From: Eutreptiella sp. 'Long Island Sound 2002'
Taxonomy: Eukaryota > Euglenozoa > Euglenophyceae > Eutreptiales > Eutreptiaceae
NCBI GenBank assembly: GCA_964036045.1
Contig: OZ038402.1
Location: 5,704,623 to 5,768,622, forward strand
Direction: 5' to 3'
Length of the DNA: 64,000 nt
Shown here: positions 51,534 to 61,429 of the stretch, one piece after another
Layout: each line of letters opens with the position of its first letter
How positions within the stretch are numbered: the stretch's first letter is position 1
Notes under the pieces: model-generated
What the model was told of the DNA's origin: nothing
Databases searched by the model: none
The model's input: only the letters and a program-made list of their open reading frames with translations
Program-made: the position numbers and the translations under genes

Positions 51534-53216
51534 ATGGAGGTGGCAGGCTCCCAGGCTGTGGGAGCATTGGCCTCTGTGCTGCAGGCTCTGGACGCGATGC
51601 CGGGGGATGAATGGGAAGATGAAGATGAGGAGAGGTATTATTCTCATGAAGATGGAGAGGAGGACGTCAGCCCCGACCTAGCAGGCAGAGGCATTGGAGA
51701 GTGTGGCAGGGTACAGCTCAGTGAATCGCTGTGGAGCAGGGCTGTGCCGGACGACTTGTTGGAGAAATATCGAGAATGGTTAAAGGAGACGGGGGGGGTT
51801 GTTGGCGACAGCAAAGGAGTGGGAGTGGCTGAGATGCTTGAGAGCCTGGTGGAGGGGGGTTCTTTGCGTCGGGTTCCACGGTCGCTGGGTGCGTTTGGCA
51901 AGGCCCGTGTCATTCCAAAGAATAGTGAAAAGTGCATTTTCATCATGAATTGCATGAAGCAAAATGCATCGGACTGTCACCCTCCCCCCAAATTTGTGCT
52001 GCCCCAGCTGGAGGCATTGCGTGACGGTTTGTTGCCGCGGAAGCGCAAAAGGGTTTATGTGATTAAGTTTGATGTTTCCAATTGCTATTGGAGCATTTTG
52101 ATGCCCAAGCGTTCGAGACATATTTTCCAGGTGTCAGTCTCAGGAAAGAGTTATGCATGGTCTTCCCTGCCCTTTGGCTGGAAATATTCCCCTGTGATCT
52201 GCCAGCGATTGATGGGAGCCCTGACAGAAAATTCTGTTTTTGATCCACAGGTGCTCCCGTTTACTGATCTTGATGATATTTTAGCGGTAGGGGCGCGCAG
52301 AGATATGAAAAGGGCAGTGCGTAGGCTGAGGGGCAGACTGCAGAGGGCCCGTTTTGTGGTCAGCCCGAAGTCCAGCTTGGAACCTACTAGAGTGCTCACT
52401 TTTGTGGGGAAAATTTTTGACACCAAGAGGAGACGCATGGAAAAAAGAAAAGGAATGATGACTACTTTGCTGCGGAGTTGGCTCAGGCTGAGGTTGGGAC
52501 TTATGCGCAGAAAGGGGTTTGAGAGATTTTTGGGGAGGTTGGAGTGGGCTTTGCGCCCGCAGGGAGGAACTGCCCCGTTTTTGGCAGGGGCGTACAAGTG
52601 GAAGCTGTCTGGTGAGCAAAGGGTTCCACTGAGTCTGATTAGGCCGTTGCTTACGGCAGTGGTGCTTGCTGTTTTGCCCCAGTGTTATGCTGGCCAGCCA
52701 TACCTGTGGCTAGGGTCTCTTTGTTCAGTGCAGCATTTAATTGTTTTTGCTGACGCCGCTCCTAGGCCCAACAGCGGCTTCTGTTATGGGTTTTTCGTAC
52801 CCTGAAGTGGAATCAGGTGCTATAAGTGCCCGGCTTGGGTAGACTCGCTTCAACAGGCAGAGTTATTGGCTTTGGTGCAAGCGTTCAAGATAGCAGGATA
52901 TAAAGGTTGGCGTAGGGTGGCTATCGGTTCAGACAGTTTGGTAGCAAGGAGTCGGGGTTTGGGTTTGCGCTGTGGGGCGTCTTTACCTGTCCAGAACCGT
53001 ATTTTGCGCCAGCTATTTTGGTGGCGGCGTTGGAGCAGGGTGCAGTTAGCTGTTTTTTATGTCCTATCGGATAAAAACCCGGCGAATCCGCCGAGCCGCG
53101 GGCCTCGATTCGTTGACAGAGAGGCATGCAAGACAGCGGCAGAAGAAAGGTATGTGGTGTTGAAGGAGCTGCAGAGACCGTTTCCTTATTTTGTGTCGGT
53201 AGCTCCTTTTCCCTAG
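51534..53216 (+). pseudogene. Reverse transcriptase-RNase H of Y1 (one in-frame TGA)
   Basis: The ATG at 51534 opens a frame to the TGA at 52803-52805 and continues in the same frame to 53216. RT motifs: ARVIPK, VIKFDVSNCYWS (D180), LPFGWKYSP (212-220) and FTDLDDIL (D247 D248). RNase H: VFADAAP (D407) before the TGA; after it QQAELLALVQAF (Glu), GSDSLVA (Asp) and LSDKNPANPPSR. A single base change would explain the stop. The stop splits RNase H and leaves RT intact, so this copy might still make a polymerase. The methyltransferase domain found in some DIRS elements is absent. Confidence 0.85.
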
Positions 53217-53364
53217 CCTGCAGGCCAGTGATCGGGGGGGGGGGGGTGCTGATGACGCCGGTTTTGAGTTGACTGCCCAGATGGTCCCTCTGGCCTTTGT
53301 TGCTGTTCATGGGGCTTGAAGGGCGCAACAGGAGGTGGCATACAGTGCTGTAGCTTTATTGTAA

Positions 53365-55368
53365 GTGATCTGGGGACATTCGTCCTGTATTTTCCGTTAT
53401 GTGCTTTCCGGTTTGGATGCTTGGGTAGACAGCCGGACGGCGGAGCTCACGTTCTTGGGATGGTCGGCAAAGGCACACTCACATATCCAACGGGTGGCCC
53501 CACAGGTGGACCCCCCGGTAAACCGGGAACAACTGCCATTGTGGCACTCTGTGTACTTCCGAAATGAATTCAGCTGCTCCTACTACAACACGAAAATGAT
53601 CCGGCAGGGAGTGCTGACGTGGGGTCAATTGCAATCCTTGGAGGACGTAAGGCTGTTGAATGCACTGCCTTGAACATGGAAAGGGGTATACAATCATGGC
53701 GGACGACTCCTCAATAAAGTCCCGTCACAAGGGGGGTTTGATACCCCCGCAGTCCACGCCCAAAACTGGACCAGGGCATGGCTGCTTCAGTTCTACGCCT
53801 CTCAGCCAGGGGTCCGCGACCCACAAACACCGGAGGTATGGGAACAATGGGCACAAGCACAGCTACCGCCGAGGGTTCGGGACTTTGCGCAAAAAGTGCC
53901 GTGGCACAAACTGACTGTGCATGCAAGAGTCTACAAGAGGTTGGGCACGGACAAGTGCCCGGTGTGCGCACAAAAGGAGACGGTCAAGCACGCGATGGTC
54001 GAATGCCCCATGTTTAAAGCGGCGGCGGCGGTGATACAGCACTACTATGGCCCGGTGGAAATTGGTAACGGGAAGTCTGCAGTCCGAGACATGATGGAGT
54101 CCGACCACGAGGAGTGGTTGCTGAACACGAATCAAGGCTGGGCAATGTGGTCGGCAAGAAGTGCCCACTGGCGATACCGATGCGAAGTCAAAGCAGGAGC
54201 ATCACCGGTGTTCACATCATACCTGACAACCTGGCTAAGGGAGCTGTGTGAATGGGTGGGGTTTTACTCGGGAGAGCACAGGGAACAGTGGAGGGGCTTC
54301 CAGCAGTCACTGGAGCAGCTTCGAGATACCGGAGTGCAGCCGCGACAAAGGGAAGTACGAGTCCATGGGGGGTTGAATGCATGGTGGCAAACACACACGG
54401 AGTGCTTCACGCAAGAGCGATCAGCCGACAAGCACAGTTGGCATAGGGAAACGGAATCACGCCCGAAGCGCCCGAGGCAGGCGGGCCCGGGAGTGCCACA
54501 AGGAGTGCAAGATCTGATTGCGAAACTGGTAGCAAAGGGTTACAGGATTGTGTACACGGACGGGTCGTCAAAACGACTGAGCCACAAGGACATGCGCAGG
54601 GCCGGGGGCTTTGGCGTATTCGCAGCGGAAGATGAGCAGGGACCAGAGATGCGCTTCTGCGGCTACGTACCAACACGCCACAGGCAAACAAATAACGGAG
54701 CGGAGCTTTGGGCAGCCCTGGAAGCCTTACAAGGGTTCTGGGTGCCAAAACTGGCAATCCTCACCGATTCACAGTACCTGCAGCTGGGAGCGACTGGCAG
54801 GGCCCAGCACTGGAAGTCAAAGGGATGGACAACCACGTCTGGTAAGCTGCAGGTCCACGCCCCCGTCTGGGAAATGCTGCTCCAGGAAATGGCGACGCCA
54901 GGAAGAGAAGTCAGGTGGGAGCATGTCCCAGCGCATGTCAACGTGCAGGGGAAAGAGGTGGCGAATGGATTGGCGATGGAAGGCATGTGTTCGAGCCCGC
55001 TGTGCTCCCAGCATGTTGCACCACACTCATCATCAGGGTCGGAATCAACGGTAGGGTTGAGGGGAGGGTCGGGAGCAGAATCAAAGGACACCAAGGCACT
55101 CTGGTCATCCTTGGGTATGGTACCCATGGATAGTGATGAGCTGACAGGGGAAGCATCCGGGGAACCAGCGCCACGTGGAATGGGACTATACACCTCAAGC
55201 AGTTCAGAAAGTCACGACATAAGGACAGGACACACACACCAGGGAGGTTTGTTGAATGAACCGTCTGCAGAGGACACACTGTCCTTCAGCACAGATGTGA
55301 GCGACACCAAGCGGCAGCGCAAGAAGCGAAAGCTCAGGAAAAGCAGGAACCCAGGACAGGGTCGATAA
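53365..55368 (+). pseudogene. Non-LTR polyprotein C-terminus: zinc finger and RNase HI
   Basis: One frame throughout, broken by a TGA at 53671-53673. Segment one holds PLWHSVYFRNEFSC and WGQLQSLEDVRLL, typical of the region after RT. Counting from the Met at 53896, segment two has CPVCAQKETVKHAMVEC (21-37), then RNase HI with D222 (VYTDGSS), E270 (NNGAELWAALE), D291 (LTDSQYLQ) and HVPAHVNVQGKEVAN (343-357). All RNase H catalytic residues are intact. The last 130 residues are Ser/Gly-rich and end with a basic KRQRKKRKLRKSR, possibly a nuclear localisation or RNA-binding tail. Confidence 0.8.
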
Positions 55369-55691
55369 TGACAGAACCTGTAGCCCCTGCATACTGGTGC
55401 GGATATCTCACAGGTTTCAAGCTCAACAATGCAAGCATGTCTGAAATCTGCGTTCTGACGCAGAATTTTTCGTCACAAGAGCCGCGTCCTGTCGCGGCGA
55501 GCAGCAGCACACAGAAGCGACCACAAAGCGGCTGAACTCCGCGTCCTGTCGTGGAAGAGCATCCGGGCGTAATGCCGCCGAGAAGGACATGGCAGGAGAA
55601 GGGACCACGCCAGCAACGGCATGGCCCTTACACACACATCCAGCCAGCCCCAAAGAAGGTCAAGCCTTAGCAAGAACGCCAACGTTTCAAG

Positions 55692-56213
55692 GTGCAGGCA
55701 CTGAGCCAGCTGGACGCCATCGCGAATGAAGGACTGAGAGCAGTCGAAGCAGAGTTGACCACAATGGCCTGGGCCCGCAATCAGCAGATCTGGCTCCGAC
55801 TAGACCAACCACACAGCACCAGGATGCACTGTGAGATTGTGGACAATCATGGGGAACCATTGCTGATGAGCAATCAGGAGCTCTACTCGGTGATGGTCCA
55901 GATCAGCTGGACCTTGAAGACTCAGGCTCTGGCGAACATGCAGGTCCAGGGGCGACCCAAAAGTGCAGGCAAGTGGCACCCGTTCCAGTGGGAGGCGATC
56001 CTCCACTGTCCGACGGCAGAGGGGCACAGAGCGGTGCCCTCCTCAGCGAGCAGATCTGGAGACTGCATGCATGTGTGGCTGGTGGGCCGAGCGGACCTCT
56101 TGAGGCTGTTCCAGAGAACGCTCTTCAGGCAGGCGGACCCGGTACCCGGGGACGCTATGCGGTTCCTCTACACGCTGCTGAGCACACCCCCATGCGAAAG
56201 GAGATATGCATGA
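55692..56213 (+). CDS. Unrecognised ORF downstream of the RNase H element
   Basis: 173 codons from an alternative start, or 149 from the ATG at 55764. It reads coherently (MAWARNQQIWLRLDQPHSTR; LFRQADPVPGDAMRFLYTLL) and lacks low complexity. It sits 323 bases after the RNase H stop on the same strand and could be a second ORF of that element. No domain is recognised and the coding status is unproven. Confidence 0.35.
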   Translation: MQALSQLDAIANEGLRAVEAELTTMAWARNQQIWLRLDQPHSTRMHCEIVDNHGEPLLMSNQELYSVMVQISWTLKTQALANMQVQGRPKSAGKWHPFQWEAILHCPTAEGHRAVPSSASRSGDCMHVWLVGRADLLRLFQRTLFRQADPVPGDAMRFLYTLLSTPPCERRYA

Positions 56214-56271
56214 TAGGGGATGACACGCAAGGGGAGTAGGACAGATTGGAGCAAGTGGTGCAGATAACCAA

Positions 56272-56345
56272 TCGTCATAGCTCAGTGGATTAACCGCACC
56301 TCTTCTCTCCTGTAGAGGATGGTTCGAACCCTGGGGGGGATAGAG
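56272..56345 (+). repeat. tRNA-like SINE head with A and B boxes
   Basis: TAGCTCAGTGG (56278-56288) fits a pol III A box and GGTTCGAACC (56321-56330) fits a B box. The stems do not close a proper cloverleaf: the D and T arms mispair and the anticodon loop is too large. It is therefore tRNA-derived rather than a tRNA gene. A GA microsatellite follows. Confidence 0.55.
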
Positions 56346-56378
56346 ATACACCGAACGTCCCGAAAACCTCTTTTATGC

Positions 56379-56379
<1 letters not shown>

Positions 56380-56423
<44 letters not shown>

Positions 56424-56575
56424 TGGGACGCAGTGGGAAAGGAACGGAGAGGAGAGAGAGAGAGAGTGGGGAGCAATGGAAAAGGAACAGAGAGAAGGAG
56501 AGCGAGAGAGAGAGAGGGCAGAAGAGAGGGCAGGAGAGAGTGAGAGGGAGAGAGTGGGAGAGAGACCCACAGAGC
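56380..56575. repeat. (GA)n-rich tract
   Basis: GAGA run followed by degenerate GAGAGAG/GGGAG units. The complementary-strand Ser/Leu-rich frames are artefacts. Confidence 0.9.
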
Positions 56576-56579
56576 AAGA

Positions 56580-57085
56580 GTCGGGGGCTAACCGGCGCAA
56601 TGGGAGGGTGGTGGGTTCGAGCTGACCGGGGTGTATGGGACGCCTTGGCAGCACATAGCAATTTAATGGTGAAATAACAGGGCGCCATTGCGCCCCGGAA
56701 GCACAGGCGCGACACGTCGTTACGTGTTGAAAAGCCGAAGCATGACAAGGGCTGTGAGATGGCGGCCCATGTGAGGGTGTTGGATGCGAGTGGACATGAA
56801 AATGTGGGCGGCTTGTGCACGCATGGTGTGGTGCTGAAAAGGTATACGCCACACACCGTACAGCAATGATATGTTGAAGTGCCTGGCAGCCGGAACTTTT
56901 GATGAAATTTTGAGACGCCTTTGCGCCACCAAAGGCGCCTTTGCGCCCCCGAGATTTGGGTACGACACGTCCTCACGTGCTAGAGAGCAAGTGCATGACA
57001 GAGGCACGACCTGCAGGGCAAGGGTTAGAGACTAACCGGCACTGTGGGAGGGTGGTGGGTGCGAGCTGACCTCAGTGTCCAGAGG
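56580..57085 (+). repeat. Repeated SINE-like units with B-box-like motif
   Basis: CTAACCGGC and GGGAGGGTGGTGGGT-CGAGCTGACC occur at about 56587-56627 and again at 57034-57075. GACACGTC-TCACGTG and GCGCC-TTGCGCC blocks lie between. GGTTCGAGC in the first unit resembles a B box. Confidence 0.5.
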
Positions 57086-58251
57086 ACCAAAGCCAAAGCA
57101 CAGTCAGCAACCACCTGATGTGGTACAGAACTGGTCTGCGCTGCAGTGCAGCAAAAAAAACACTGAACAATGTGGTTATGACCATGCGCCTGTGACACGG
57201 GGGCGTATGCGAGCCCAGTTTCCGTTGCCTCATGGCCCCCACCCCACCCTGTCAAATAGCTACGCCCTTGTCTAGGCTACAGCGGGCATAGGGACCGTAT
57301 TAATTTCGTACCTAATTTGATTTGGTACAAATGTTGTGCAGCCACATAAGACATGGGTTTGGTCACAAATTTGCCAGTTACGTAGAGTCATGGACACATT
57401 TGTTGTGAATGTTTGCCCACTTGAACCCACATAGCTCCGATTTTGGGGATATTTGTGCATTATATCCCCCTTGCTGGCATCAGCTCACCATGTACCTGGT
57501 ACGTGTGAGCTACGGCCTTGTCCAAGCTACAGTAGGCGTAGGGACCATATTAATTTGGGATTATTCCGTTGTCATTACAAGGGGGGGAGGTATTTCAGCC
57601 ACGCATGCCATCCCTTTGTCTAAGCCCCCCTTCTAGCAGGGAACGTATTCTATCGGTACCCAAATTAACACAGGACCAAGTGTGATGTAAAGGGGACTTT
57701 TCTCTATTTCAATGTACAAACCAGGCAGAGTGCTACGGTGAGAGCCTCAGGGTTGTGGTGTCCGATACCTCATGGCAAAAGACCAGCATCATCCCGTATC
57801 CCTGCGGCAGGCCAGTCCCTCACACTGGGGTGCACTGCCTTTTTCGGTTGATACCAAGGAGGATGCTGCCTGGTTGTCAGCCACACTCTACAGGAGAGGC
57901 AGGACCGCAATACACAGTATTGACTCACCAACACTGTGTGGGTCTGTTTGGCTGTGGAATGTTCTCTTTTTGTTCTTTGGGCACACCAGCTTCGAAGTGA
58001 GCTCTCGGGAAACCCCCATGCATAAAAAAAAAGTGACATGCAATCGACCAGCAGTGAGAGTTTGCCAAATGCCACCGGAAGATACCGGATGTTGTGGGGA
58101 CAATCGTAGCATTGAACAGCCCTGATATTTGATTCCGAGAGATGTCTTGACTATCTTCTCGTGAGCGGGCTTCGCTAGCTTGCCACGGCCCAAAAAAGTG
58201 AAAAAGCAGTGCCATGGGCCCAATCATTGATGCGGCTTCACTTTTTCACGT

Positions 58252-58360
58252 GTGTTTTCAACAACAGTTCTACAACGCCCGACGCACAATGATGTGCATG
58301 GGTGGTATAGGGCACACATTGAGCATTTGTTTGGACAATTGTTGCATTGGGGTTTGGTTA
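58252..58360 (+). pseudogene. DDE transposase fragment with catalytic Glu
   Basis: Encodes NDVHGWYRAHIEHLFGQL, the segment around the third acidic residue, which is deleted in copy D1. Upstream D residues are not found in this copy. Confidence 0.65.
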
Positions 58361-58805
58361 CCCCCCCCCCCCTTGTCTTTCCCCACCCCTTGTCCTTCCC
58401 AGGGGGGGGCGTGGGGGACCGTCACTTGGTCAACCCAAAAATTTTCGTTACGGCTCAATGTGTTGTTGTGTGGGTGATTGTGTTGTGGGGCAGTGCCACT
58501 TTGATCCCTTGTACTCATAGTAGGACATTTTGCTCACTGCCGCTGAAATGGAACTTGACAGCACAAGCATGTTCCCCCCTGGGTGAGCATGCGCAAGAGT
58601 TCAAGGTCAAGTAGAGGAGGACCAATAAATTTTACACCGAGCCGGTCAAGGAGTAGGTCTCTGTACGTTGGCAGCCCTTTGAACGCTTCTTATGCTGAAT
58701 TCTTTCGTTTTATGCTGCAATTTCTGTGCTTGCAAATGTGCGTGTATGGTGGTAGTGTGGTTCCCCAGGGGGGATTGGGGACCGTCACTTGGCAACCATC
58801 CCTGG
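58357..58805. repeat. Interspersed repeat R1, copy 2, inside a DDE remnant
   Basis: Partner of 33740-34195. It separates HWGL from the Cys-rich tail, which are close together in D1, so R1 is itself likely mobile. Confidence 0.8.
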
Positions 58806-59061
58806 AGCGGGTGGTGGGGGACCGTCTTCCTTGGGGTGGGAGGCTGATGTGTGTGCGTTATGTTGTCAGAAGCACTCCACCATATTGCGACGAATGTATT
58901 GATGCCCACACTTGTGGGAAACAAGTTGTTTATTAGCCAATACATGATGGATACATGTTGTTGTTGAATTCAGTTATTCTGACTTATACTACGTGCTTTG
59001 TAGGGAAGGTTTGCGGTCCGCTTTGGTCGACTTGGGGGGCTCCTCTGGGGGAGGGTAAACC

Positions 59062-59121
59062 AATGTTTTGCCAAAAACATATGTTTTGCATTCCGGTTCA
59101 GGTCTGTTCATATTTTATTGA
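59062..59121 (+). repeat. Split direct repeat A1
   Basis: 60 bp, AATGTTTTGCC to TATTTTATTGA, two mismatches to A2. Confidence 0.92.
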
Positions 59122-59266
59122 GACCGCAGCGAGGCACCATGACTCAATAGCAGTGGTGCACCCAAAGAACGTCGAGCAGGGGTCTCTAAAATTCAGGATG
59201 TGGTGCCTAGGGTCTTTCGAGACTATCTAGAAGCAGCATCAATTCCATGACAGCAAGGGGGAGTGG

Positions 59267-60146
59267 TTGCTGCAAGAGCAGGAACGTATCGTCGAGATGG
59301 TGGTGGGAGCAGACACAGTCACGGAATTTGCCAACGTCATGGGTCTGGGGCACATGGACCAGGACACGTTCCTAGCGGCGCTACGGTGCTACGTGATACG
59401 AAAGGAGCTGGTGGCTGACTACGCAGGAAAAAGGTTCGTGCCTGCAGGGCCTGTGAACTACAATGTGGTTACCGCGGACAGTGAGGCCAAACGGCTGCCG
59501 TCACCAACAGAACAGGGCCTGAGTGCGCAGCAGGTGGCTGAGCTGGTGCTGATGCTGGCAACGACGAAGCTCGAAAACGAGAGATTGAGGGCTGCTGGCA
59601 TTCCGAGGCTGACCAGATAGCAGTTGGAACGCCTCATCGCGGAAAGCCTGCCATACCAATGGATGCAGATGCTGGCAGTGGCGTTGAAGGCCTACTGTGC
59701 GACGGACGCCAACTGGGATGCGCACAAGCTGGCCAAAGCCATGTGGACGGTGGTACACGAGGAGCTCCGCAACAAGTGCCAAGGCAGGACATCACACCTG
59801 CCCATCCCACAAGGCACAGGGGCGACAACGCCTGGAACCGTAGGACCGCCAATCGGGGGGGGCGCAATGCTACTCGTGCGGACAGCTTGGACACTGGGCA
59901 CGCCAATGCCCGCAGGCGGCGGTCACGAGAAAATTACACCAGCCACACGTACAAGCCAAAATATCACAAGTGGGGGATCAGACGATCCTCACTAGCAATA
60001 AGGGATGGACGTTTGATCTGAGCGGCCCCCCACCCGCGATCTGCAGGCGATGCGGACAACCCCATTGGGAAATGTTCCCATGTGGGGCTCAGGGGCGCAT
60101 ATCACTGCTGCCGGCGTCTGCGACGGACACGCAGGCGGGTGACTAG
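59267..60146 (+). pseudogene. Gag-like protein of Y2 with two zinc knuckles
   Basis: The first frame (LQEQERIVEMVVGAD onward) meets TAG at 59618-59620 and continues in frame (QLERLIAESLPYQWMQMLAV). At the G-run near 59856 the frame shifts. The new frame gives CYSCGQLGHWARQC (59868-59909), a perfect CX2CX4HX4C knuckle, then CRRCGQPHWEMFPC (60042-60083), and ends at TAG 60144-60146. Zinc knuckles bind the element RNA. The same first frame also extends upstream through a TAG at 59228-59230, so the true start is unknown. Confidence 0.75.
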
Positions 60147-61298
60147 ATGGGGCCCGCGGGGCCAGACGGAACGAACGACGCGGTGCTCCGCATGCTCCAG
60201 GGCATGCTCCAGACGAAGGCGATAAACCCAGATTCCCAGCAATGACATCGTGGCAGCGGGGACCCCCGGGACGCAACCCACGGGGTCACCACGTTCGGTA
60301 TGGCATGGGAAGCCCACGACAAAGTCATGCACACCAGGACGGAGGAGTGGGGCACCGTGGGCACAGGCATGGCCATCACAGGAATGGAGGCCAGCTTGTC
60401 CAAGACGTACATGCAGGAAGTATGGGGAGCAATACGGGGATGCGCCACCGACCTACCGCTGGCCCAGGCAATCGCACCTCGCTTCGGGGAGCTGGCACTA
60501 CGCAAGAGAGGAATATCAGCGGCCAAGAACTTGGTGGCAGGCGTCAGGATTTTGGAACGCCTGCAACTCACACCAGCCACCATCACGGACCCCCACAGGC
60601 TGCAGCTCCAGGCGATCGGCAAGATGGATAGAGCAGAGGACCGACCAACGATATGGGCGACAATGGAGGATTTCCAAACCCTAGCGGAGCACAGAGTACA
60701 TTGGGCCCGGGCCAAGGTGTTCTTTGTGGTCGGCATGGCGGTCACCCTATGCCTCAGGGTGTCAGACATTGCACTCCTGCGATGGGGATGGCTGGGACAC
60801 AAGAATTGGATGGTGTTCTTCGACTACAAAGTGGCCAAAGAAATGTGTGCCCAGCCCATACCGCCCTTCTGCGAGAGGTGGCGTGCATGGCTGTTCGAAC
60901 ACAGACGACCCCACCATCATGACGATGCCCTGCTCCTGCCAGAAGGGACAGACACGCTGCGGAAGCTACAACAGGAGATGTTCAAGGGAACGGGATGCAG
61001 CCTCACTAGCTGGCACCCGTGTAAAGCGAATGGGGGCAGCATGCTTCCGAGCGCTGGGCGGAACCCTATAGGCGCTTACCATATGGGCATGGTGGCGCAC
61101 ACCTCGATAAGCGGCCCGTTACGCAGCACACCCACCGGCATGGAAGATGCCCACCAGGGTGCTCCTGCCGCGACCCACGGGGAATACCGGACACTTCACG
61201 AGAGATTGCGAATGGCAGTGGATGCCACAGGTCGCAAACACACGGTGACACGTCCCATGGCTCCATCTCGTCATCCCGTGTGGCCTATAGCTTTGTGA
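60147..61298 (+). pseudogene. Tyrosine recombinase of Y2, degenerate
   Basis: An ATG directly follows the gag TAG. The frame meets TGA at 60243-60245 and reopens to the core: LCLRVSDIALLRWGWL (first Arg), FDYKVAKE (Lys) and TSWHP (His). A frameshift at about 61017 is needed to reach KRMGAACFRALGG, followed by TIWAWWRTPR and ARYAAHP with the probable Tyr nucleophile, with TAG and TAA in between. The family call rests on the order R-K-H-R-W-Y. This copy cannot be active. Confidence 0.7.
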
Positions 61299-61429
61299 CG
61301 ATGTTTTCCTCGGCTGTGGTCTGTCTGGCCTCGTTGCCGCTCCGCTCCCGTACGAACACCACCAGATCTCGTAGAAGGCCGTGGATCGTTCTGGCTCTCC
61401 CCTTCTTGCTGGCCATCTTTTCCGCTACC

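Larger units (their letters stand above)
49083..53345 (+). mobile_element. Tyrosine-recombinase retrotransposon Y1 (DIRS order), nearly intact
   Basis: Order on the + strand: gag-like, tyrosine recombinase, RT, RNase H. Only two in-frame stops (TAG 50428-50430, TGA 52803-52805) and one A-run frameshift interrupt it. I could not find its terminal repeats. The right end is probably cut by the non-LTR fragment beginning near 53345, and the left limit is approximate. No methyltransferase domain is seen. Confidence 0.75.
53345..56275 (+). mobile_element. 5'-truncated non-LTR retrotransposon with C-terminal RNase H
   Basis: Begins inside a region downstream of RT (PLWHSVYFRN) and runs through a zinc finger, RNase H and a long tail. 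The left limit abuts the end of Y1. The right limit is uncertain and may be the tRNA-like sequence at 56272. It differs in sequence from the PIPK-intron family. Confidence 0.6.
57261..59061 (+). mobile_element. DDE family copy D3, left and middle part
   Basis: The left end TTGTCTAGGCTAC lies at 57268-57280, followed by the shared left-end block. A transposase C-terminal remnant (NDVHGWYRAHIEHLFGQLLHWGL, which retains the catalytic Glu) lies at 58285-58360. Repeat R1 interrupts it at 58357-58805, then the Cys-rich tail (CDECIDAHTCG) and the right-end block follow to 59061. The remaining right end continues at 63302 after retrotransposon Y2. Confidence 0.7.

Noticed and set aside
56272..56345. 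Functional tRNA gene
   Set aside because: A and B boxes are present but the D, anticodon and T arms do not pair properly.
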